NCBI GenBank assembly: GCA_905204635.1
Contig: CAJLAN010000034.1
Location: 1 to 11,611 of the forward strand
From: an uncultured Collinsella sp.
Lineage (GTDB): Bacteria > Actinomycetota > Coriobacteriia > Coriobacteriales > Coriobacteriaceae
Reading direction: 5' to 3'
DNA length: 11,611 nucleotides
This document shows, in pieces, positions 5,882 to 11,611 of the stretch. The translations under genes were made by a program, and so were the position numbers. Numbering within the stretch: position 1 is the stretch's first letter; each line of letters begins with the position of its first letter. Below the pieces are notes generated by a model, which was not told the DNA's origin, did not search any database, and saw nothing but the letters and a program-made list of their open reading frames with translations.

Positions 5882-6162
5882 TGGCCGATTTCGGAGCCAA
5901 CGTCCTGAGCTCCTCGGTCGCCCTTTTAGGCCTGCTTGTCATCATGGGCTTGATTTACACCATCTGGTCGCAAATCAACATGAAGAAGAAGCAGAAGTAC
6001 TTCAAGGAGCTGCACACCGAGCTCAAGCCGGGTCAAGAGGTTCTTTTCGCCGGCGGTATCTACGGAACCGTCAAAGGCATCGAAGGCGAGAAGGTCCAGA
6101 TCAAAGTCCGATCCGGAGCCGTCGTAGATGTTTCGCGTTACGCGATTCAGGAGATCAAGTAA
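5881..6162 (+). CDS. YajC-like membrane protein inside the PTS operon
   Basis: 93 residues with the YajC layout: a short N-terminus, one membrane span at about 12-29 (VALLGLLVIMGLIYTIWS), a Lys-rich KKKQKYFKELHTELKPGQEV, then a small beta domain with GGIYGTVKGIEGEKVQIKV and VDVSRYAIQEI, the standard YajC motif order. YajC is an accessory subunit of the SecDF-YajC complex, and the housekeeping copy normally lies beside secD/secF. Here it sits between EIIA and EIIB, starting within the EIIA stop codon, so it is co-translated with the PTS. YajC-like genes are known in mannose-family PTS loci of streptococci, so it is probably a dedicated paralogue that helps insert or stabilise EIIC/EIID. That role is inference. 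Confidence 0.88.
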   Translation: MADFGANVLSSSVALLGLLVIMGLIYTIWSQINMKKKQKYFKELHTELKPGQEVLFAGGIYGTVKGIEGEKVQIKVRSGAVVDVSRYAIQEIK

Positions 6163-6198
6163 CTGTCGTCAGCAAATAACGAAAGGAAGCTGATCAAC

Positions 6199-6681
6199 AT
6201 GGCAGAACCCAACATTCTTCTTACCCGCATCGATAACCGACTGGTTCATGGTCAGGTTGCCACCCAGTGGAACTCCACCCTGGGCTCCAACCTCATTCTC
6301 GTCGCCAACGACGACGTGGCGTCCAACACCATGCGCCAGAACCTCATGAAGATGGCCGCTCCCGCCGGCGTCGCTACGCGTTTCTTCTCTCTGCAGAAGA
6401 CCATCGACGTCATTGGCAAGGCGAGCCCGCGCCAGAAGATCTTCATCGTGGCCGAAACACCGGAAGACGTGCTTACGCTCGTCAAGGGCGGTGTGCCTAT
6501 AAAGAAGGTAAACATCGGCAACATGCACATGTCGGAAGGAAAGCGCCAAGTCGCCACCTCCGTCGCAGTTAACGACGAGGATGTCGCTGCGTTTAAAGAG
6601 CTGCAGGAATTGGGGGTGGAGTTGGAGATCAGGCGCGTTCCGAGCACGCCTGTTGAGGACACGAGCAAGCTCTTCTCGTAA
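6199..6681 (+). CDS. PTS mannose/N-acetylhexosamine family, EIIB component
   Basis: 160 residues, cytoplasmic. EIIB receives phosphate from EIIA and transfers it to the incoming sugar at the EIIC-EIID pore. RIDNRLVHGQV (10-20) carries the phosphorylated His17. KKVNIGNMHMSEGKR (102-116) is the second conserved loop. The length equals that of the sorbose/mannose EIIB domain. The ATG at 6199 has AAAGGAAG (6182-6189) 9 bases upstream; 36 bases separate it from the YajC-like gene. The start of the next gene is 90 bases away, an unusually wide gap for this operon, and that gap holds two small hairpins. Sugar specificity cannot be read from EIIB; the neighbours suggest an amino sugar. Confidence 0.94.
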   Translation: MAEPNILLTRIDNRLVHGQVATQWNSTLGSNLILVANDDVASNTMRQNLMKMAAPAGVATRFFSLQKTIDVIGKASPRQKIFIVAETPEDVLTLVKGGVPIKKVNIGNMHMSEGKRQVATSVAVNDEDVAAFKELQELGVELEIRRVPSTPVEDTSKLFS

Positions 6682-6698
6682 TCCTCGTGATCCACGTT

Positions 6699-6747
6699 GT
6701 CAGGAGTGAAACCCTGACGTTCTGTACGTGAAATCCAAAGTGCGTAC
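6699..6747 (+). other. Two small hairpins between EIIB and EIIC
   Basis: GTCAGG (6699-6704) / CCTGAC (6713-6718) with an 8-base loop, and GTACG (6724-6728) / CGTAC (6743-6747) with a 14-base loop. Neither is followed by a T-run, so they are not obvious terminators. They lie 11 bases or more before the very strong Shine-Dalgarno AAAGGAGGAG (6758-6767) of EIIC and could be mRNA processing or stability elements. Confidence 0.35.
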
Positions 6748-6771
6748 ATACATTTTGAAAGGAGGAGCAAG

Positions 6772-7572
6772 ATGGAATACTCGATCATCCAGATCGCTCT
6801 GGTCTTCGTCGTCACGTTCATCGCGGCAATCGACCAGTTTGACTTCCTCGAGTCTCTCTATCAGCCCATCGTCACCGGCGCCGTCATCGGTCTTATCCTT
6901 GGCGACCTCAACACCGGTCTTCTCGTGGGTGGTACCTATCAGCTCATGACGATCGGCAACATGCCGATCGGAGGCGCTCAGCCGCCTAACGCCGTCATCG
7001 GCGGCATCATGGCAGCCATTCTCGCTATCGCCACGGGCCTCGAGCCCAACGCGGCAGTCGGCCTCGCCATTCCGTTCGCTCTGCTTGGCCAGCTTGGCGT
7101 TACCCTGGTCTTCACGCTTATGTCCCCGCTTATGTCCACGGCCGATAACATGGCTCACAACGCGGACACCAAGGGCATCGAGCGCCTGAACTACTTCGCC
7201 ATGGCTCTGCTCGGCCTGATCTTCGCTGTCGTCGTCACCCTGTTCTTCATCGCTGGCGCTACCATCGGTCAGACCATCGCTTCTGCCATCCCGACTTGGC
7301 TGCAGACCGGTCTCTCCGCTGCAGGCGGCATGATGCGCTTCGTCGGCTTCGCCGTCCTGCTCAAGGTTATGATGAACCGCGATATGTGGGGCTTCTTCCT
7401 CATGGGCTTTGGCCTCGCGCTCATCACCGTTGCCAACGATTCGCTGGCAACCCCTGCTCTGCTCATCCTCGCTCTCATCGGCTTCGGCATCGCTTTCTGG
7501 GACTTCCAGCAGCAGACCGAGCTGAAGGGTGCAGCTGTTTCTGACGGAGGTGACTTCGAAGATGGCATCTAA
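6772..7572 (+). CDS. PTS mannose/N-acetylhexosamine family, EIIC permease
   Basis: 266 residues, the usual EIIC-Man length, and strongly hydrophobic with about eight or more membrane segments. With EIID it forms the sugar channel. The family signature is clear at 45-79: DLNTGLLVGGTYQLMTIG, then NMPIGGAQPPNAVIGG, which contributes to the sugar site. The N-terminus (IAAIDQFDFLESLYQPIVTG, 18-37) and the Phe-rich last segment (FGLALITVANDS, 213-224) are also typical. The end is hydrophilic and acidic (GGDFEDGI). The start has the strongest ribosome site of the operon, AAAGGAGGAG (6758-6767). The last 11 bases overlap the EIID start, a sign of coupled translation of the two channel subunits. Confidence 0.94.
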   Translation: MEYSIIQIALVFVVTFIAAIDQFDFLESLYQPIVTGAVIGLILGDLNTGLLVGGTYQLMTIGNMPIGGAQPPNAVIGGIMAAILAIATGLEPNAAVGLAIPFALLGQLGVTLVFTLMSPLMSTADNMAHNADTKGIERLNYFAMALLGLIFAVVVTLFFIAGATIGQTIASAIPTWLQTGLSAAGGMMRFVGFAVLLKVMMNRDMWGFFLMGFGLALITVANDSLATPALLILALIGFGIAFWDFQQQTELKGAAVSDGGDFEDGI

Positions 7573-8644
7573 TGAGTATGTGATCCCGGAGCACTACGAG
7601 GATCTCACTCCTGCTCCGCAGCTCGACCAGAAGACCCTCAACAAGATGGCTTGGCGCTCCTGCTTCCTGCAGGCATCGTTCAACTACGAGCGCATGCAGG
7701 CCGCTGGCTGGCTTTACTCCATCATCCCCGGTCTGGAGAAGATCCACACCAACAAGAACGACCTCGCGGCTTCCATGAGCCACAACCTGGAGTTCTTCAA
7801 CACCCACCCGTTCCTCGTCACCTTTGTTATGGGCATCGTGCTTTCGCTCGAGCAGAACAAGGTTGACATCCCCACGATCCGCGCCGTCCGCGTCGCCGCA
7901 ATGGGCCCGCTCGGTGGTATCGGTGACGCCCTGTTCTGGCTGACGCTCGTGCCTATCACGGCCGGCATCACCTCCAACATGGCCATCAACGGCAACGCCG
8001 CTGCACCGATCATCTTCCTGGTGATCTTCAACGTCGTCCAGTTCGCTCTGCGCTTCTGGCTCATGAACTGGTCCTACAAGCTTGGCACCAGCGCTATTGA
8101 CGCTCTGACCGCCAACATGCAGGCCTTCACGCGTGCCGCTTCCATCATGGGCGTCTTCGTCGTCGGTTGCCTGGTCGTCACCATGGGTGGCACCCAGATC
8201 AACCTCGAGATCCCCAACGGCACCACCCGTGGCCTCTCCGCTACTACCGTGATCGTCTCCGAGAAGGAGGCCGAGAACTTCACCGGTATGGAGGGTATCG
8301 ATACCGAGACCGCTGAGGCCGGTACCATCGCCATGACCGATGAGGACGGCAACGCCCTCACCGCTTCCGATGCCGACGGCAACGCTGTCGAGTGCGGCGT
8401 CACCGATCTGGGCAACGGCATGGAGTCCGTTACCTACGGCACCGTTACCGAGGATCCGGTCAACTTCTCTGTTGCCGACACCCTCAACACCATCGTCCCG
8501 AAGCTCGTCCCGCTTATGCTTACGCTGCTGCTTTACTACATGTTCGCTAAGCACAGCTGGACCCCGACCAAGGGCATTCTCCTGCTCTTCGTCCTTGGCA
8601 TCCTGGGCGCTGGCCCGCTTGGTCTCTGGCCGAGCATCTGGTAA
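7562..8644 (+). CDS. PTS mannose/N-acetylhexosamine family, EIID component with an acidic insert
   Basis: 360 residues, noticeably longer than typical EIID proteins (about 260-300). The N-terminal cytoplasmic part has the family motifs SCFLQASFNYERMQAAGW (33-50) and MGPLGGIGDALFW (114-126). A C-terminal region (305-360) has VPKLVPLMLTLLLYYMF and the Gly-rich GILGAGPLGLW. Between them, residues about 220-302 form an acidic Asp/Glu/Thr/Gly-rich stretch (e.g. MTDEDGNALTASDADGNAVE, 258-277) where family members usually have only a short linker; this accounts for the extra length. The start at ATG 7562 (MASNEYVIPE) is favoured over the in-frame ATG 11 codons upstream, because GGAGG (7546-7550) precedes it. 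EIID is the last gene before a strong terminator. Confidence 0.92.
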   Translation: MASNEYVIPEHYEDLTPAPQLDQKTLNKMAWRSCFLQASFNYERMQAAGWLYSIIPGLEKIHTNKNDLAASMSHNLEFFNTHPFLVTFVMGIVLSLEQNKVDIPTIRAVRVAAMGPLGGIGDALFWLTLVPITAGITSNMAINGNAAAPIIFLVIFNVVQFALRFWLMNWSYKLGTSAIDALTANMQAFTRAASIMGVFVVGCLVVTMGGTQINLEIPNGTTRGLSATTVIVSEKEAENFTGMEGIDTETAEAGTIAMTDEDGNALTASDADGNAVECGVTDLGNGMESVTYGTVTEDPVNFSVADTLNTIVPKLVPLMLTLLLYYMFAKHSWTPTKGILLLFVLGILGAGPLGLWPSIW

Positions 8645-8652
8645 GGCTCTAG

Positions 8653-8697
8653 CTTGAGGGGTGTGTCCCTACGCGGCTCACACCCCGACCCCTTAAG
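8653..8697 (+). other. Alternative inverted repeats after EIID
   Basis: GGGGTGTG (8658-8665) pairs perfectly with CACACCCC (8679-8686). The overlapping CTTGAGGGG (8653-8661) can instead pair with CCCCTTAAG (8689-8697) through nine pairs including one G-T. Only one of these can form at a time. There is no T-run. They precede the true terminator at 8711 and may protect or process the 3' end. Confidence 0.4.
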
Positions 8698-8710
8698 CCA
8701 TGTGTATGTT

Positions 8711-8750
8711 AAAAGCCGCGTGCTCGAAAGAGCGCGCGGCTTTTGTTTTC
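8711..8750 (+). terminator. Intrinsic terminator of the PTS operon
   Basis: AAAAGCCGCG (8711-8720) pairs with CGCGGCTTTT (8735-8744) and the stem continues through a T-G pair into GCTC-GAAA-GAGC, giving about 15 pairs with a GAAA tetraloop. TTTTGTTTTC follows. The A-run on the left could allow some function on the other strand as well. Confidence 0.93.
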
Positions 8751-8780
8751 TTGTTGATTCGGGTGTGGCAGACAGATAAT
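8751..8780 (+). promoter_or_regulatory. Putative promoter of the gntR gene
   Basis: GATAAT (8775-8780) is a good -10 candidate with TTGTTG (8751-8756) 18 bases upstream as -35. Just downstream lies the interrupted repeat GCTAA (8781-8785) / TTAGC (8799-8803), which could be a control site. No ACTGGT-type operator is seen here, so autoregulation through that motif is not supported. Confidence 0.4.
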
Positions 8781-8829
8781 GCTAAACACCCTAGGTAGTT
8801 AGCCGAATTCGAGCAAAAGGGAGGATAGG

Positions 8830-9561
8830 ATGGCGATCGGAGCGCGTAAGCAACCGCTGTACGATCAGCTGGTCGATATTCTGACCGAAAAGATTGACCA
8901 TGAATATCGCGCCGGTGACATGATTCCTTCCGAGCGCGAACTTTCGGAGCGCTATGGTCTCTCGCGCACTACGGTACGCCTGGCTCTGCAGGAACTGGAG
9001 CGTTTAGGACTGGTGGTTCGGCAGCACGGTCGCGGTACCTTTGTGACCGACCGTTCGGCAAAAGCAACCAATCTTATGCAGTCCTACAGCTTTACCGAGC
9101 AGATGCGCGCGATGGGTCGAGAACCCGAGACCACGATTCTCGAGTTTTGCGAGATGGAGGCCGATAAGAATCTGGCCGAGCATATGGGATTGCGCATCGG
9201 TGATCGCATTTTTAAGCTCAAGCGCGTTCGTTCTGCCGACAACATGCCCATGATGGTCGAACGCAGCTATCTACCGGTTCGTCAATTTCTGTCCCTAAAG
9301 CGACCGCTGCTGGAGCGTAAGCCGCTTTACGATGTGATTGAGCAGGACTTTCAGCAAAAGATTCGCGTGGCCGAAGAGGAGTTCTATGCGAGCATAGCCC
9401 GTCCCACCGATGCCCACCTTTTGGGAATTGTCGAGGGCTCGCCTGTGCTCGATTTGGTCAGGACTACGTATAACGAGTCAAACGAGGTAGTGGAGTACAC
9501 ACTCTCGGTTGCTCGTGCCGATCAGTTTAAATACAAGGTTTACCACCAGCGCAGTAACTAG
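8830..9561 (+). CDS. GntR/HutC-family (UTRA domain) transcriptional regulator
   Basis: 243 residues. An N-terminal winged helix-turn-helix (about 8-72) shows the GntR pattern: PLYDQLVDILTEKI, then GDMIPSERELSERYGLSRTT, VRLALQELERLGLV and RQHGRGTFV. The UTRA ligand domain covers about 88-236, with the typical VERSYLP (143-149), LYDVIEQDF (166-174) and EYTLSVARADQFKY (222-235). NagR/DasR/AgaR2-type members bind amino-sugar phosphates such as GlcNAc-6-P, GlcN-6-P or GalN-6-P and usually repress transport and catabolic genes. The gene lies between the PTS operon and the agaS-like gene, and both promoters share a 6-4-6 site of this family's type, so it is the likely local regulator. AAAAGGGAGG (8815-8824) precedes the ATG. 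The ligand is inferred, not seen. Confidence 0.92.
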   Translation: MAIGARKQPLYDQLVDILTEKIDHEYRAGDMIPSERELSERYGLSRTTVRLALQELERLGLVVRQHGRGTFVTDRSAKATNLMQSYSFTEQMRAMGREPETTILEFCEMEADKNLAEHMGLRIGDRIFKLKRVRSADNMPMMVERSYLPVRQFLSLKRPLLERKPLYDVIEQDFQQKIRVAEEEFYASIARPTDAHLLGIVEGSPVLDLVRTTYNESNEVVEYTLSVARADQFKYKVYHQRSN

Positions 9562-9599
9562 TGCTCGCATCGTTTCCATATGGTGATTCTTTGCATTTA

Positions 9600-9615
9600 A
9601 CTGGTTACTACCAGA
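9600..9615 (+). promoter_or_regulatory. GntR-type operator before the agaS-like gene
   Basis: ACTGGT-TACT-ACCAGA has the layout of NagR/DasR sites and shares TGGT-TACT-ACCAG with the PTS site at 5307-5322. It occupies the -35 zone of the promoter whose -10 is TATAAT at 9631-9636, a position suited to repression. Confidence 0.65.
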
Positions 9616-9630
9616 TAACCAACCGAAGTG

Positions 9631-9636
9631 TATAAT
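9631..9636 (+). promoter_or_regulatory. -10 element of the agaS-like gene
   Basis: A perfect TATAAT lies 39 bases before the start codon. The expected -35 (about 9608-9613) is poor in consensus and lies inside the GntR-type operator. Confidence 0.6.
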
Positions 9637-9675
9637 TGCACGTCAGAGGATTACTTCTAGAGAGAGGTATTAGAA

Positions 9676-10842
9676 ATGTTCGAGAAGAGTGTCGAGGAGC
9701 TCACCGAGCTCGGCGCCCAGATCACCACGGCCGAGATTGCTCAGCAGCCCGAGCTTTGGCGTGATACGCTCAACATCTATCGCGAGAACAAGGAGGCCAT
9801 CGAGGCCTTCCTGGCCGAGGCTCGCGCTATGGGCGAGGGTCGTCTGTCCGTTGTCTTCACCGGTGCCGGTACGTCCGACTACGTTGGCGATACCTGCGCC
9901 CCGTACCTGCGTCACGCTGGCAACACTGATCTCTACGACTTTAAGCCCATCGCCACGACCGACATCGTGAGCGCCCCGCGCGACTTCCTGCGCGCCGAGG
10001 ATCCCACGCTCGTGGTTTCCTTTGCCCGCTCTGGCAACAGCCCCGAGAGCCTTGCCGCCGTTGCCGTTGCCAAGGAGCTCGTCCACAACGTCAAGTTCCT
10101 CAACATCACCTGCGCTCCCGAGGGCAAGCTCGCCGTCGAGTCCGCCGATGATCCCAATGCGCTGACGCTGCTCATCCCGCGCGCCAACGACAAGGGCTTC
10201 GCCATGACCGGTTCCTACACCTGCATGACCCTGCTCTCCACCCTTATTTTCGACACTGCCTCTGACGAGCAGAAGGCCGAGTGGGTCGAGACGATTGCCA
10301 AGATGGGCGAGGAGGTCATCTCCCGTGAGCCTGAGATCGCCGATTACCTGGCTGGCGACTTCAACCGCGTGACCTACTTGGGTTCTGGCTCCTTCGGTGG
10401 CCTTGCCCAGGAGAGCCAGCTCAAGATCCTCGAGCTCGCTCACGGTCTGGTTGCTACTTCCTACGACACCTCCATGGGCTATCGTCACGGACCTAAGTCC
10501 TTCGTCGACGATAAGACGCTCGTCTTCGTGTTCGTCAACAACGACGCCTACACCCGTCAGTACGACATCGACATCCTCAACGAGATCGGTGGCGACAAGA
10601 TTGCTCAGCACACCGTTGCCGTTCAGCAGGATGGCGCTACCGTCTACGAGGGCGAGTCCTTCACCTTTAAGGGCTACGAGGCGCTTCCCGAGGGCTACCT
10701 TGCCCTGCCGTTCGTGATGTTTGCCCAGGCTATCAGCCTGCTCAACTCCGTGCGCGTGGGCAACACGCCCGATACGCCGAGCCCCACCGGCACGGTCAAC
10801 CGCGTGGTCAAGGGTGTGACGATTCACCCCTTCACCGCTTAA
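9676..10842 (+). CDS. agaS: AgaS-like SIS-domain amino-sugar phosphate deaminase/isomerase
   Basis: 388 residues with two SIS (sugar isomerase) domains, the length and layout of AgaS. SIS-1 holds FTGAGTSDYVGD (61-72) and SFARSGNSPES (115-125), the phosphosugar-binding loops. SIS-2 holds LGSGSFGGLAQESQLKILEL (235-254) and MGYRHGPKSF (267-276), with Arg270, His271 and Lys274 in the active-site loop. The ending SPTGTVNRVVKGVTIHPF (369-386) is typical of the AgaS group rather than GlmS, which would carry a glutaminase domain. AgaS has been annotated as tagatose-6-phosphate ketose/aldose isomerase; the E. coli enzyme is a galactosamine-6-phosphate deaminase/isomerase giving tagatose-6-phosphate and ammonia. 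Presence next to a deacetylase and an amino-sugar PTS fits that role. The ribosome site is AGAGAGG (9661-9667). It is controlled from its own promoter with a GntR-type operator. Confidence 0.88.
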   Translation: MFEKSVEELTELGAQITTAEIAQQPELWRDTLNIYRENKEAIEAFLAEARAMGEGRLSVVFTGAGTSDYVGDTCAPYLRHAGNTDLYDFKPIATTDIVSAPRDFLRAEDPTLVVSFARSGNSPESLAAVAVAKELVHNVKFLNITCAPEGKLAVESADDPNALTLLIPRANDKGFAMTGSYTCMTLLSTLIFDTASDEQKAEWVETIAKMGEEVISREPEIADYLAGDFNRVTYLGSGSFGGLAQESQLKILELAHGLVATSYDTSMGYRHGPKSFVDDKTLVFVFVNNDAYTRQYDIDILNEIGGDKIAQHTVAVQQDGATVYEGESFTFKGYEALPEGYLALPFVMFAQAISLLNSVRVGNTPDTPSPTGTVNRVVKGVTIHPFTA

Positions 10843-10860
10843 TCGCGTCCCCCTGTAAGG

Positions 10861-10903
10861 GCGCCCGTCCGCTCATAACGGCGGGCGGGCGCTATTTGTT
10901 TTT
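10861..10903 (+). terminator. Intrinsic terminator of the agaS-like gene
   Basis: GCGCCCGTCCGC (10861-10872) pairs with GCGGGCGGGCGC (10881-10892) through 12 pairs including one T-G, with an 8-base loop, followed by TATTTGTTTTT. The deacetylase gene therefore probably has its own promoter or depends on readthrough. Confidence 0.9.
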
Positions 10904-10960
10904 ACATGGACCGGGTATAAGCATTACCACAGTCAACTGCTTTAGAAGCAAGGAGTGCAT

Positions 10961-11611
10961 ATGAGCACGTACGCAATTAAGGCTGACAAGTTCTTCTTGC
11001 CGGCAGGCCCGCAACTGGGCGGCTATCTTATGGTCGAGGATGGCGTTTTTGGCGCCTGGCAGGCCGACGAGCCCTCTTGCGAGATTAAGGACTACACGGG
11101 ATCGTGGATCGCACCGGGTATGGTCGATACTCACATCCATGGCTTCTATAACCACTCGACTACCGATAACGATCCCGAGGGCATTGATATCAGCTCGACC
11201 GAGCTCGCCCGTCGCGGTACCACCAGCTGGCTGCCCACGACGTTCACCGATGGCGTCGAGCAGATCAAGGATGCCTGCGCCGCCATCGCCCAGGCGGACG
11301 AGGGTCGCGGCCCCGACTTCTGCGGTGCTCGCATTCAGGGCATCTATCTGGAGGGCCCCTTCTTTACCATGAAGCACGTGGGCGCGCAGAACCCCGCTTA
11401 TCTTATCGATCCCTCCGAGGAGGTCTTCGATCAGTGGCAGGAGGCTGCGGGCGGTCGCATCGTTAAGAGCGCCATGGCGGCCGAGCGCGACGGTGCCGCT
11501 GCTTATGCGGCTGCCAACGGCCTGAACTTCCGCGTCATTGAGCAGAACAGTGCCGTGCAGGACACCCGCCACTGGTATGGTGCCATTGATTCTGCCGCTG
11601 CCAAAGAGGCG
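10961..11611 (+). CDS. N-acetylhexosamine-6-phosphate deacetylase, NagA/AgaA family (5' part)
   Basis: 217 codons are visible and the frame is still open at the right edge; the family length is about 380 residues. These amidohydrolases remove acetate from GlcNAc-6-P or GalNAc-6-P. The metal motif GMVDTHIHG is at 53-61 (His58, His60) and IYLEGPFF (128-135) supplies Glu131. GAQNPAYLIDPSEE (141-154) and WQEAAGGRIVKSA follow the pattern of Gram-positive NagA. The next family motif, G-H-S/T-N-A with a metal-binding His, is expected around 194-198, but the sequence there reads VIEQNSAV and has no His. AAGGAG (10950-10955) precedes the ATG; TATAAG (10916-10921) is a possible -10. With the agaS-like gene and the PTS it completes uptake, deacetylation and deamination of an N-acetylated amino sugar. 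Confidence 0.85.
   Translation, partial: MSTYAIKADKFFLPAGPQLGGYLMVEDGVFGAWQADEPSCEIKDYTGSWIAPGMVDTHIHGFYNHSTTDNDPEGIDISSTELARRGTTSWLPTTFTDGVEQIKDACAAIAQADEGRGPDFCGARIQGIYLEGPFFTMKHVGAQNPAYLIDPSEEVFDQWQEAAGGRIVKSAMAAERDGAAAYAAANGLNFRVIEQNSAVQDTRHWYGAIDSAAAKEA

Noticed and set aside
7529..7561. Upstream start for EIID (11 extra codons)
   Set aside because: The extra residues are out of keeping with the family N-terminus, and GGAGG at 7546-7550 is correctly spaced only for the ATG at 7562.
5871..7575. Shared junction GGCATCTAATG at the EIIA/YajC and EIIC/EIID gene borders, both proteins ending in EDGI
   Set aside because: Short and probably coincidental; in the first case the ATG after the stop is used, in the second it leads to an immediate stop.
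7475..8554. 359-codon open frame on the minus strand opposite EIIC/EIID
   Set aside because: Mirror of EIID codon usage; low-complexity His/Asp/Gly/Val-rich product with no domain.
9670..10827. 385-codon open frame on the minus strand opposite the agaS-like gene
   Set aside because: Exact antisense of a clear AgaS homologue; no ribosome site or family motif of its own.

Overview
The window looks like chromosome of a high-GC gut actinobacterium of the Coriobacteriia, most likely Collinsella or a close relative. The genes are GC-rich at third codon positions, intergenic DNA is clearly more AT-rich, Shine-Dalgarno sites are strong, and the set is a core metabolic group next to a mannose-family PTS / amino-sugar locus. 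This assignment is inference from style and gene content; no marker gene is present. Every gene is on the + strand. No tRNA, rRNA, CRISPR array, insertion sequence or phage gene is visible.

Left block (1-4888). The window opens in the last 57 codons of a DegV-family fatty-acid-binding protein. Four tightly packed genes follow: a beta-hydroxyacid dehydrogenase with a very unusual His/Cys-rich C-terminal tail, a small membrane protein of unknown function, a HEAT-repeat protein, and an NAD-type isocitrate dehydrogenase. After a hairpin comes a single gene for a membrane-anchored, SurA-N-like extracytoplasmic protein with a long acidic cytoplasmic segment, closed by a strong intrinsic terminator (4850-4888).

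Control region (4889-5437). About 550 bases hold no gene but are dense in symmetrical sequences: a perfect match to the CcpA/LacI-family cre pattern plus a near match, a twice-repeated 16-base ACGGT-containing element inside inverted repeats, ACTGGT half-sites, an extended -10 promoter, and a leader that can fold so that the first gene's Shine-Dalgarno is paired.

Right block (5438-11611). A mannose-family PTS operon follows in the order EIIA, YajC-like, EIIB, EIIC, EIID, and ends at an intrinsic terminator. It is followed by a GntR/HutC (UTRA) regulator, an AgaS-like sugar-phosphate isomerase/deaminase, and the first 217 codons of an N-acetylhexosamine-6-phosphate deacetylase (NagA/AgaA), which runs off the right edge. 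Together they describe uptake and phosphorylation of an N-acetylated amino sugar (GalNAc or GlcNAc, plausibly mucin-derived), deacetylation, then deamination/isomerisation. GalNAc is favoured because an AgaS homologue is present. A near-identical GntR-type operator (GGT-TACT-ACC core) lies at both the PTS promoter and the agaS promoter, which makes the intervening GntR protein the likely local regulator.

Most of this is a known kind of system. The features that most deserve a second look are the metal-binding-like tail on the dehydrogenase, the multi-site PTS control region and leader, the enlarged acidic insert in EIID, and the missing His ligand in the visible part of the deacetylase.
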